This document shows positions 54,350 to 62,481 of a stretch of DNA of 64,000 nucleotides, piece by piece. The position numbers were made by a program, and so were the translations under genes. The stretch covers positions 62,001 to 126,000 of the forward strand of contig JAEZEI010000051.1 in the NCBI GenBank assembly GCA_023417815.1. The letters run 5' to 3'. The notes below the pieces were generated by a model that had not been told where the DNA came from, made no database searches, and worked only from the letters and a program-made list of their open reading frames with translations. Positions within the stretch are counted from its first letter, which is position 1. The number at the start of each line of letters is the position of its first letter. The DNA comes from Bacteroidota bacterium (GTDB lineage: Bacteria; Bacteroidota; Bacteroidia; Chitinophagales; Chitinophagaceae).

Positions 54350-55036
54350 TTACCATGGATATTCATCAGAACCCATAACCCATATAAAAGACTGCAGATC
54401 GATATAATCAACCGGATCATATCCTTTAGTGTCCTTTTTGATCTGGTCTGCAAAGTCCAACAGGCTCTTGTAGGTTTCCCAATTTGGAGTTGATTTATAA
54501 TTAAAAGGGTAGCCATAATTTTCTGCAGCCAATTTTGTAACCCGGGGTTTCAGGAAAATATGTTCCCGTGGATTACCAAGAAAGCCAAAAACCGTTACCA
54601 ATGGCCACGTTAATACCCTGGTTTGTTTCCTTGGCAATGAAGATATTACCTCAACATACTTTTCAAACCTTTCTTTGAGATTTCCTTTACCATATAAATA
54701 ATCATATAATCCTTTAGAAAATAGTTTTGCGCTTTCAGTGGTTTTCACCGCATCCCGCAACGCCATTTTCTCGAATGAAAATAGCAGATTGGTCCTGGAT
54801 TCAATTTTAATTGCGGCTGTTGCAATTTCTTCAAACTTTCCTTCCTCAATAGATCTTTTAAATGCAGCCTTTCCAAGTTCTTTTTTAAATTGTTTATGTG
54901 CCTGTTCTTTATAACCTCTTTCCCATGATATATACTTTGGATCTGCAAATCCTTTTTTAAAGTAGTAAAGGAATTTTTTCAGGCACTTTCTCCTTTTTAA
55001 TGTTTCCCTATTTTCACGCTTGAGCTGCTTCATCAT
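54350..55036 (-). CDS. Basic protein of unknown function
   Basis: A 228-residue lysine/arginine-rich helical protein. It opens with a highly basic segment (QLKRENRETLKRRKCLKKF) and contains RTNLLFSFEKMALRDAVKT, LPRKQTRVLTWPLVTVFGFLGNP and a closing DLQSFIWVMGSDEYPW. No signal peptide or membrane helix. I do not recognise a family; a nucleic-acid-binding or nuclease-associated role would fit the charge, but no catalytic motif is evident. ATG 55036 is preferred over an upstream TTG at 55045. It is divergent from the DUF488 gene and converges with the wHTH gene. Confidence 0.72.
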   Translation of the reverse strand: MMKQLKRENRETLKRRKCLKKFLYYFKKGFADPKYISWERGYKEQAHKQFKKELGKAAFKRSIEEGKFEEIATAAIKIESRTNLLFSFEKMALRDAVKTTESAKLFSKGLYDYLYGKGNLKERFEKYVEVISSLPRKQTRVLTWPLVTVFGFLGNPREHIFLKPRVTKLAAENYGYPFNYKSTPNWETYKSLLDFADQIKKDTKGYDPVDYIDLQSFIWVMGSDEYPW

Positions 55037-55125
55037 GTTTTTCAATAATATTTCAAATTATAAGCCGTGTTGGCTCAGCAATATTCTGGATACGGCGGGG
55101 TATGTGTTTTGCAATTGTTGCTTTT

Positions 55126-55644
55126 ATGCAGGAAATATTCACCATTGGGCATTCAACCCGCCCAATAAATGAATTCATCGAGATATTGAATTCGATTTCA
55201 ATCGCTCATTTGATTGATATCCGGCATTTCCCGGGGTCAAGGCGCTATCCGCATTTTAATAAGGATTCACTGGCAGAGTCTTTAGCCAAAGCGAATATTA
55301 AGTATACTCACATTGTTGAACTGGGAGGCAGAAGAAAGCCGGAGAAAAATTCTGTAAATACAGCCTGGAGGGTTGAAGCATTTAAAGGTTATGCTGATCA
55401 TATGGCAACTGATGAATTCAAAAAGGGAATGAAATTATTAATGGATATCGCTTCAAAAGAAACTGCAGCCTATATGTGTTCTGAAGCTGTATGGTGGAGT
55501 TGCCATCGCGCTCTCGTGTCAGACTATCTAAAATGGAAGGGATGGCTTGTGCGGCATATTATGGCCAAAGGGAAGACAGAAGAACATCCCTACACAAAGG
55601 CTGCAAAAATTATTGAGGGGAAACTAAGTTACCAGGCAGACTGA
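55126..55644 (+). CDS. DUF488 family protein
   Basis: A 172-residue cytoplasmic protein of the DUF488 family. Family landmarks are IFTIGHSTRPINEFIEIL, DIRHFPGSRRYPHF and the cysteine-containing CSEAVWWSCHRALVSDYL. The biochemical role of the family is not established; it has been linked to stress responses. ATG 55126 is chosen since the family start EIFTIGHS follows at once. Upstream sequence is shared with the divergent unknown gene. Confidence 0.87.
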   Translation: MQEIFTIGHSTRPINEFIEILNSISIAHLIDIRHFPGSRRYPHFNKDSLAESLAKANIKYTHIVELGGRRKPEKNSVNTAWRVEAFKGYADHMATDEFKKGMKLLMDIASKETAAYMCSEAVWWSCHRALVSDYLKWKGWLVRHIMAKGKTEEHPYTKAAKIIEGKLSYQAD

Positions 55645-55668
55645 TTTAATTTTAATTTTCAAAGCAAA

Positions 55669-55693
55669 AAGGCCATCCACATGGGATGGCCTT
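55669..55693 (-). terminator. Rho-independent terminator of the T9SS cargo gene, possibly bidirectional
   Basis: AAGGCCATCC / GGATGGCCTT forms a 10-bp stem with loop ACATG. The A-rich left flank gives a T-run on the minus strand, 23 bases beyond the stop of the gene at 55716. It may also stop the DUF488 transcript. Confidence 0.85.
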
Positions 55694-55715
55694 GATAGTA
55701 AGTAGACCCCTTCAA

Positions 55716-57140
55716 TTATTTCCAAACCATAAGCTTGGTGCTATAAGTCTGCCTGTCAGAAACAAGCTTCACTACATATACACCTTCATTAAGCCTGGTT
55801 ATGTTATTCAGTGTTATGTTATTATTGCCTGTTGAAACAGAGGCATTCTGCTGTGAAACCATTTTACCTGCCGCATCATAAATATAGATCGTTGCATTTC
55901 CCGCAGATTGTGATGTGAAACGAACCTGGGCATCAGTGGTTGATGGGTTAGGAGTGATCATTATGCCATTGATGGCTTCATTTGAAACTTTTACATTTAC
56001 CACATTTGAAAGGCTGAATCGTGCATCTCTTTCTTTGATACGAACCCTGTAGAAAACGGTACGTGCAAATTGTGGGATTGTGCGGTCAGCATAATCATAC
56101 TGTTGCAATGTAAGCAGGTTGCGTGCAGTTACATTTCCTATTGCTTCAAATACGGTTCCATCGGTGCTGCGTTCCACAATATATTCATCAATATTAATCT
56201 CCTGGCTTGTGTTCCAGCGTAGATTGGCGATACCGTTATTATAATTTACTGCAAGTCCTGTCAGGCTAACTGGCAATGGTGCTGCATTTGGAAGTTCGAA
56301 GCAACCGATCTTTGAACCAAATTGACGTGTAGGTTGTCCTTCATTCGCATTATAATAGTTACAATTGTTTCTTGGTTTGTATTCGTAACCAAAACGGAAG
56401 CTGATCTCAAATTGAGCACCCAGGTAAACAGATTTCTCTATCACTTGTGAGCATCTTGAAACTCCTTCTCTTTCTTCAGTTGCACCGTTAGTACGAAACC
56501 ATGAGCCGTCTGAATCAGTTACCAAAAGGTTTCCACCGGAAAGTAAGGTATTCACAGTGGCAATGTTAACGGGGTTAATTGGAGCAACGCCTGTGCGCTT
56601 AACCCAGCCAACTTCCCTGAAATATCCACCAGGATTAATTTCATGACCATCCATATCGAAATGGAGGAAATTAGGGTTAAGGATAGGTAGTTTTAACAGC
56701 GAACTTGGCATAGAACTACCTGAGGTGTGCGCATAAAACTCCATCTTGAATTGAACATAACCAGTGCGAGGAGAGCAGCCAAGTTCAATATCGGCTGCGA
56801 TACGCGGTGCAAATAAAGCAGCCTGGGTACCAGGAACATTCGTTTCATTTGGTGCCGTATCATCATCAATATTCGGACTTTCAACTCCACTGCCGATCAT
56901 TTTTGCGTTCACCATTTTTTCAATGGTTACAATAGCATCGATACCCGGAGTTACATTGTGGAATTTGTACTTCGAACCAACAGACAGGTATGATCCGGTG
57001 TATGGTACCTGAACAGGGTTCGTAAAACTGGTTACTGGAGAAATTCCGGAACATACATCGAAACCGGAAGTAGTGCATTGTTGTGCGTTCACGGAAACGT
57101 AGAGGCATACGCCCGCGATCAGGGTAAAAATCTTTTTCAT
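55716..57140 (-). CDS. T9SS type A sorting domain protein
   Basis: A 474-residue secreted or cell-surface protein. The signal peptide ends in SVNAQ. The body is beta-rich with several cysteines and no recognised enzyme. A fibronectin-like region (about 295-385, VSLTGLAVNYNNGIANLRW) leads to the C-terminal sorting domain (about 395-474), which opens with ITPNPSTTDAQVRF and ends in ITLNNITRLNEGVYVVKLV and TKLMVWK. The T9SS exports and anchors such proteins. Cargo function unknown. Confidence 0.9.
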   Translation of the reverse strand: MKKIFTLIAGVCLYVSVNAQQCTTSGFDVCSGISPVTSFTNPVQVPYTGSYLSVGSKYKFHNVTPGIDAIVTIEKMVNAKMIGSGVESPNIDDDTAPNETNVPGTQAALFAPRIAADIELGCSPRTGYVQFKMEFYAHTSGSSMPSSLLKLPILNPNFLHFDMDGHEINPGGYFREVGWVKRTGVAPINPVNIATVNTLLSGGNLLVTDSDGSWFRTNGATEEREGVSRCSQVIEKSVYLGAQFEISFRFGYEYKPRNNCNYYNANEGQPTRQFGSKIGCFELPNAAPLPVSLTGLAVNYNNGIANLRWNTSQEINIDEYIVERSTDGTVFEAIGNVTARNLLTLQQYDYADRTIPQFARTVFYRVRIKERDARFSLSNVVNVKVSNEAINGIMITPNPSTTDAQVRFTSQSAGNATIYIYDAAGKMVSQQNASVSTGNNNITLNNITRLNEGVYVVKLVSDRQTYSTKLMVWK

Positions 57141-57243
57141 CTTGTGGTTTAGTTAAGCAGTTATCCGCCTTTCGGTCGGTTTGGTTTCACAAAATGAGGA
57201 CGATGGAATTGGGATTCGCAGGAATGGATGTGGTAAGCAGGAG

Positions 57244-57274
57244 CAAAGCTATATAGCAATTTTGAAATATACAA
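57244..57274 (-). promoter_or_regulatory. Probable promoter of the T9SS cargo gene
   Basis: On the minus strand TTG (57274-57272), 20 bases, TAGCTTTG (57251-57244). It would give a leader of about 97 bases before ATG 57140. Confidence 0.55.
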
Positions 57275-57337
57275 GTATTTCTACAAAAATTTCAGTAAAA
57301 TTACTATGATTATCACTAATTTATTGAAAATCAATTT

Positions 57338-58426
57338 CTATTCATCAGATATTTTTTCGTCAACTGCGTTTGCAACAACAGATGCACTGCGCTTTTTAAG
57401 CGGATTTTGGTATTGATTTGCATTTTCAGTTCTGCCGTAAACTATATCCAGGCAGGAAAATAAAGCCGTTCTGAACGAAGTTTCATCTGCAATGCCTTTT
57501 CCTGCTATATCAAAAGCAACCCCATGATCCGGAGACGTTCTTACACCGGGAAGCCCTGCAGTATAATTCACCCCTTCTCCTAACGCTAGTGACTTAAAAG
57601 GGATAAGTCCCTGGTCGTGGTATAATGCAAGAACTCCATCGAATTTTTGATAATGGCCCCGAGCAAAAAATGCATCCGCGCTATAGGGGCCATAACAAAG
57701 AATATCCTTCTGCCTTAATTCTTTTATCACAGGTAGAATGATCTCAGTTTCCTCTTTTCCAATTAGCCCTTCATCTCCGGCATGCGGATTAAGACCAAGT
57801 ACGGCAATGCGGGGCTTATTTATATTGAAATCCCTTTTTAAACTCTGGTATAGTAAGTGAAGTTTCGAGAGGAGTTTTTCTTTAGTGATCGCTTTGGAAA
57901 CTTCCTGGAGGGGGACATGTTCTGAAAGCAGCCCAACCCGCATGTTTTCTGCGATCATCAACATCAATACATCTTTTTCATTATACAGAGAACGTAGATA
58001 TGGAGTATGCCCGGTAAAGTCGAAGTCCTGCGATTGTGTATTTTTTTTGTGAATTGGAGCTGTAACCAGGCCGTCGATCTTTCCCGTTTTCAAGGCCTCA
58101 CCTGCTGTCTTCAGACTTAATACCGCGTATTTCCCGCCAGATTCATTTAGTTGACCAGGGGTAACAGGGACATCTTCTTCCCAGCAGCTAAATAAGTTTA
58201 CCTGTTTCGGATTGATCCTGGAATAATCCTTAATGTTAAAGAAATTGATATTATAGTCCGGTACAAATTTCCGGTAGAAATTGAAGACCTTACTGTTTGC
58301 ATATACCAGGGGAGTGCACAGATCCAGTATCCGGTTATCACTCAGCGTCTTTATGATAATTTCCGGGCCTATTCCGTTTATATCACCGCAGGTTATTCCT
58401 ATCAATGGCTTTTGGTCCCCTTGCAT
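57338..58426 (-). CDS. pdxA: 4-hydroxythreonine-4-phosphate dehydrogenase
   Basis: Oxidises 4-phosphohydroxy-L-threonine in pyridoxal phosphate synthesis. The 362-residue protein has the family opening IGITCGDINGIGPEIIIKTL, the metal-site segment VTAPIHK, GHTPYLRSLY, LGLNPHAGDEGLIG and LYHDQGLIPFKSLA followed by GLPGVRTSPDHGVAFDIAG. The ligand histidines are intact. It is monocistronic by position, between two T9SS cargo genes. Confidence 0.96.
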   Translation of the reverse strand: MQGDQKPLIGITCGDINGIGPEIIIKTLSDNRILDLCTPLVYANSKVFNFYRKFVPDYNINFFNIKDYSRINPKQVNLFSCWEEDVPVTPGQLNESGGKYAVLSLKTAGEALKTGKIDGLVTAPIHKKNTQSQDFDFTGHTPYLRSLYNEKDVLMLMIAENMRVGLLSEHVPLQEVSKAITKEKLLSKLHLLYQSLKRDFNINKPRIAVLGLNPHAGDEGLIGKEETEIILPVIKELRQKDILCYGPYSADAFFARGHYQKFDGVLALYHDQGLIPFKSLALGEGVNYTAGLPGVRTSPDHGVAFDIAGKGIADETSFRTALFSCLDIVYGRTENANQYQNPLKKRSASVVANAVDEKISDE

Positions 58427-58437
58427 AATTTTTTTTG

Positions 58438-58445
58438 CAAAAATA
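58438..58445 (-). promoter_or_regulatory. Probable -7 promoter element for pdxA, near-leaderless
   Basis: Minus strand TATTTTTG matches TAnnTTTG and ends 11 bases before ATG 58426, so the leader would be only about 5 bases. Confidence 0.5.
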
Positions 58446-58469
58446 AGGAACCCTGTAAAACCCTAATGC

Positions 58470-59864
58470 TTACTGTTTTACAAGCCTCAATACTGATCGT
58501 TGTCCATTCAGGTTAACATGTACAAAATACATTCCCTGTGTAAGTGATGCAGTTTGAAGTTGTATCTCATTATTTCCAGGTTCTAATTTCGTCTTTAATT
58601 CCTTAACCTTCCTGCCATTAGCATCTGAAATAAATAAGGAAATTTCAGACCTCTCAGGCGACAAGACATGAAGCATTGAATTTGAAGAGGTGATATTTGG
58701 TGAAAGATAGATCCAGTTATCGCTTTCTTTGCCCGTGGTGACAACATTGCTATAGTTGATCTCACCATCGGCATCAGATACCTTTAACCTGTAATAGTTT
58801 AGACCTTGTCCGGCTGAAAAATCCTGGTAACGGAAGGGAAGATTACATTGCTGGTTAGATGGATTCCATACCGCAACCTGGGTAAATCTTAAACCATCAC
58901 TGCTTCTTTCAAGAGCAATTTTGTTTTCAGATCCTGTGCAATTAAGTTTCCACGATAAAACATGCTTTTGTTTGTCTGCTGCTTTAAAATAAAGAATATG
59001 TATAGGTAATACCGGCATCCCCGACTTTTTGGTGGTAAGATAAAACCCGGAGAATCCGTTCACCGGGATTGTAAGCTCCCACCAATTTGCAGAACTATTC
59101 CACAAAAAGGAGGCACCGGCGCTGGTTGACCTGAATTCATCGATCCATCCGGTGTAATTATTGGGATTAGTGCCTGTGCCATGAAATTGGCGTAAGCGGA
59201 TATTTTTGATCCCATCAGCATCGGTTGGGCCGGTGGGTAGCCAGGAGAACCCGCTGTCGGATGCCTTCAGGTTGTAATTGTCGAATTCTGACTGAAGGAA
59301 GACCAGGGTAACATTTGCTGTCGCCGATGCTGCATTGTTTGAAGGTTCAATATCGTAATGCCTCGATGCATAATAGTCCATGGTTCCCATTCTGCTGGCT
59401 TTGGTTTCAACTTTAACGCAAGCAGTAACAGTTCCAGAAACAGGTTGTGACCCTGCTGGATTTATCATCGTTATAAGATTGCAGTTTCCATCCCTGAAAT
59501 AAGTTGTTCCGCTAATATTTATGGAAGTACAAACCTGTGAGCCACCGGATACGCCTGCAGCGATAAATGATGCCGGGTTCACAGAAACTGTAACATTTTG
59601 TGATCCTGTACCACCGGGTCCGGAAGCATTAACTGTGTAGGTGGTCGTTTGGGCAGGACTTGCTATAACTGTAGCGCCATTGGTTGTATTGAGCCCGGTT
59701 GAGGGGGACCATGAATAACTGGTTGCGCCAGGAGCAGATGCAGAAAGAGTTGAGGAGCCTCCCAGGCAGATATTGTTCCCTGTAGCAGAGGCAGCAACGG
59801 TCAGTTGCGCCATTAATGCCTGTGATAAACCTGCCAGGAGGCAGGTAATTAATAATTGTTTCAT
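58470..59864 (-). CDS. T9SS type A sorting domain protein with Ig/PKD-like domain
   Basis: A 464-residue secreted protein. The ATG at 59864 gives a signal peptide (LLITCLLAGLSQALMAQ). An Ig/PKD-like domain (about 20-105) has ICLGGSSTLSASAPGATSYSW and TTTYTVNASGPGG. A middle region (about 115-300) has no recognised family. A fibronectin-like stretch (about 300-390) precedes the sorting domain, ending QGMYFVHVNLNGQRSVLRLVKQ. The longer in-frame extension upstream lacks a signal and is not used. Head-to-head with the M1 peptidase gene. Confidence 0.87.
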   Translation of the reverse strand: MKQLLITCLLAGLSQALMAQLTVAASATGNNICLGGSSTLSASAPGATSYSWSPSTGLNTTNGATVIASPAQTTTYTVNASGPGGTGSQNVTVSVNPASFIAAGVSGGSQVCTSINISGTTYFRDGNCNLITMINPAGSQPVSGTVTACVKVETKASRMGTMDYYASRHYDIEPSNNAASATANVTLVFLQSEFDNYNLKASDSGFSWLPTGPTDADGIKNIRLRQFHGTGTNPNNYTGWIDEFRSTSAGASFLWNSSANWWELTIPVNGFSGFYLTTKKSGMPVLPIHILYFKAADKQKHVLSWKLNCTGSENKIALERSSDGLRFTQVAVWNPSNQQCNLPFRYQDFSAGQGLNYYRLKVSDADGEINYSNVVTTGKESDNWIYLSPNITSSNSMLHVLSPERSEISLFISDANGRKVKELKTKLEPGNNEIQLQTASLTQGMYFVHVNLNGQRSVLRLVKQ

Positions 59865-60120
59865 GATGTTTGGATGCCATATCAACGGCATTAGCAAGGG
59901 TATATTGTATATACGAGCCAAAAGGAAAGAAATAAATAGTAAAACCACGAAGGAAAAATACATTCCTGGGATAGTAATTAAACATGCCTCTACAGGCAAT
60001 TCTTATGTCATGCTATCCGTTACATTATGTAATAGCGTTTATGGTTTCCAGCTATTTGTATTACTACATACTATTAGTGAAATTACTACGTTATTAAGGC
60101 CAATCCCGAAACAATCTGAT

Positions 60121-62472
60121 ATGAAAAATCATTACCTGACTATTCTTGCTGTTCTATTTTCTTTATCTGCGGTGGCTCAGAATTCCGACCGATATCACGG
60201 AAGAAGACTGTATACAGGTCCGGAATTAACTGAGGAGAGAACCTCAGGTTATAGCGGCACCGGGGGAAACATTGATGTCGTTTATCATCGTGCATTATGG
60301 AGGATAGTGCCTGATTCTGCAAAGGCAATCAGGGGACTGGTTACTACATACTTCAAAACCACGCAAAACAATGTTTCAAATATCACTTTCGACCTGAACA
60401 ATGTTTTCCTGACCAACCTGGTGGTTACATATCATGGTTCTAACATTTCATCTGCCAACAGAACCATTTCATCGAACGTCCTTTCTATAAACCTGCCATC
60501 TGCTATAGCTTCCAGTGGTACACTTGATTCAATAACAATTGCATATTATGGTGTTCCGCCGGCAGTTTCGGGTGCTGCACAGGGATACCAAAGAAATACT
60601 TCAAATACTGCAACTCCATATATAAGTACGCTTTCAGAGTCCTATGAGGATCGTGACTGGTGGCCATGTAAGGCTGATATGCAGGATAAGATAGACAGTA
60701 TGGATATAATTGTCAGCACCAAATGGTCTGGCGCAGACACCTTTTGGGTAGCAACTAACGGCGTGTTGGTCGATTCCACCATTTCAGGAACGAATCGAAC
60801 TTTCCGGTTTAAAACGAGATATGCAATGACTTCCTACCTGGTTGCGGTAAGTGTAGCCAAATATAATCGTTACTACAGGGGTACTGTGAATATAGGCGGC
60901 GTTAACGTGCCGGTTGTGTATTACCTGTTCAGGGGGAAGACGACAGCAACATATAATAATATACTTGCAAAAATGGACCAGATGACAACTCTACTGGTTC
61001 AGTTAAGTAACAAATTCGGATATTATCCTTTCCGGCTTGAAAAGCATGGATATTATGAAGGACTAGACGGTGCCGGAGGAATGGAACACCAGACATTCTC
61101 CGCAATGGCAACCAGCGCCCTAACATCATCCACTACCCTTGCTCATGAGCTAATGCACCAATGGTTTGGGGATAAAGTAACATTTGCAACCTGGGCTCAT
61201 CTTTGGCTGGCGGAAGGTTTTGCAAGGTATGGTGAGGTGCTTGCCGGGGAGCTCGTACCAGCAACAGGAGTCAGCGCCTCTTCAGAATTGTCGGCTGCCC
61301 GAACAGCGGCGCGTTCAAATACAACAACTCCTGCAAGGATCACTTCATTTGGTTCTTCCAACCAGGTTTGGACAAGTTCAAATACTTCTGCAGTCTATGA
61401 TAGAGGATGCATGGTTGTTTCCATGCTGCGTTTACTGGTAGGAGACGACATGTTCTTCCAGGCTTGTAAAAATTATCTTGATGAAAATGTTGGGTCGGGT
61501 TATGGATCTGCCACATCGGATACTCTTAAGAATCATTTCGAAAGATTAAGCGGCCAGGACCTTGATCCATTTTTTAATACTTACGTATATGATAATGGGC
61601 ATCCTACCTATACCATCCACTGGCAGCCCCATGCTTCTGGAGGTGTCTATTTATCGGTAGGGTCCCAATCAGTAACCGGGACAGGAGCAGCTCCATATTT
61701 TAATGGACCTGTTGCTGTAAGAGTTCAGGCTACTGGAAAGGACACCACTATCGTCTTCTACGATCTTACTAATGGAAATTTAAGCAGTGGTTACCTGGCT
61801 AAAGCCGGAAATGGTATTGATGATCCTAAACCCGGTAACAGGTTATTCTTCCCTTTATCCTTTGTTCCAACGTCAGTAACATTCCAGTCTGATAAAGTTT
61901 TAGGTGGAGGTTCTACACTCCAGGTATCTACACTCGACCTTGAAATATTATCATTCAATGCAAACCAGGAAGGGGCAGGAAACAGGGCAGCACTCACCCT
62001 GGATGGGAACGAAAATAACATTGAGGTATATCTGCAACACAGTGCTGACGGTATTCACTTTCAAACAGTTGGAAGAATGGAACCGGTCACATCTACTTCA
62101 AATAATATAAGGTATGAACTTCTGCATACAGAACCTGTAAATGGAAACAATTTCTACAGGGCAACTTTCACCAACATGGAAGGAGCGACTGTGCTTTCCC
62201 GTGTAGTGAATGTTGTTAATTCAATTAATGGAGATGTTCACATCATAAATAACCCCGTCGTAAGTGGGAAGGCCGAGCTGAAATTCAACAGCGCCGTTGC
62301 TGAACCTATGGCCTTCACCATTTATGATGGACGTGGCCGTTTGGTAATGTCCGGCATATTGAACACTTCCGGCAGGCAATCCATAGATGTCCAGAAGCTG
62401 GCAAAGGGAACCTACCTGATAAATATTCCTTCTTTGAATACCACTCTGAAACTACTTGTTCAACAGAATTAA
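60121..62472 (+). CDS. M1 family metallopeptidase with T9SS sorting domain
   Basis: A 783-residue secreted aminopeptidase-like enzyme. A signal peptide (LSAVAQ) is followed by the beta-saddle domain (to about 260) and the catalytic domain. The zinc site is HELMH (342-346) plus E365 in LWLAEGFARY, and the substrate-binding GxMEN-type motif reads GGMEH (319-323). Residues past about 540 are Ig-like, and the last 80 are a T9SS sorting domain (INNPVVSGKAELKF...KGTYLINIPS). The start is the ATG at 60121; a much longer in-frame extension is not supported. Confidence 0.92.
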   Translation: MKNHYLTILAVLFSLSAVAQNSDRYHGRRLYTGPELTEERTSGYSGTGGNIDVVYHRALWRIVPDSAKAIRGLVTTYFKTTQNNVSNITFDLNNVFLTNLVVTYHGSNISSANRTISSNVLSINLPSAIASSGTLDSITIAYYGVPPAVSGAAQGYQRNTSNTATPYISTLSESYEDRDWWPCKADMQDKIDSMDIIVSTKWSGADTFWVATNGVLVDSTISGTNRTFRFKTRYAMTSYLVAVSVAKYNRYYRGTVNIGGVNVPVVYYLFRGKTTATYNNILAKMDQMTTLLVQLSNKFGYYPFRLEKHGYYEGLDGAGGMEHQTFSAMATSALTSSTTLAHELMHQWFGDKVTFATWAHLWLAEGFARYGEVLAGELVPATGVSASSELSAARTAARSNTTTPARITSFGSSNQVWTSSNTSAVYDRGCMVVSMLRLLVGDDMFFQACKNYLDENVGSGYGSATSDTLKNHFERLSGQDLDPFFNTYVYDNGHPTYTIHWQPHASGGVYLSVGSQSVTGTGAAPYFNGPVAVRVQATGKDTTIVFYDLTNGNLSSGYLAKAGNGIDDPKPGNRLFFPLSFVPTSVTFQSDKVLGGGSTLQVSTLDLEILSFNANQEGAGNRAALTLDGNENNIEVYLQHSADGIHFQTVGRMEPVTSTSNNIRYELLHTEPVNGNNFYRATFTNMEGATVLSRVVNVVNSINGDVHIINNPVVSGKAELKFNSAVAEPMAFTIYDGRGRLVMSGILNTSGRQSIDVQKLAKGTYLINIPSLNTTLKLLVQQN

Positions 62473-62481
62473 AACCGGATT

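Noticed and set aside
54350..55644. Toxin-antitoxin or anti-phage pair
   Set aside because: The genes are divergent, not overlapping, and neither has a recognised toxin, nuclease or sensor motif.
59865..59999. N-terminal extension of the T9SS cargo gene
   Set aside because: A typical signal peptide starts at the ATG at 59864; the extension has hydrophobic stretches but would bury that signal.
59773..60120. N-terminal extension of the M1 peptidase frame
   Set aside because: It would add about 116 residues before a clear signal peptide and overlaps the divergent T9SS cargo gene; the ATG at 60121 is the natural start.
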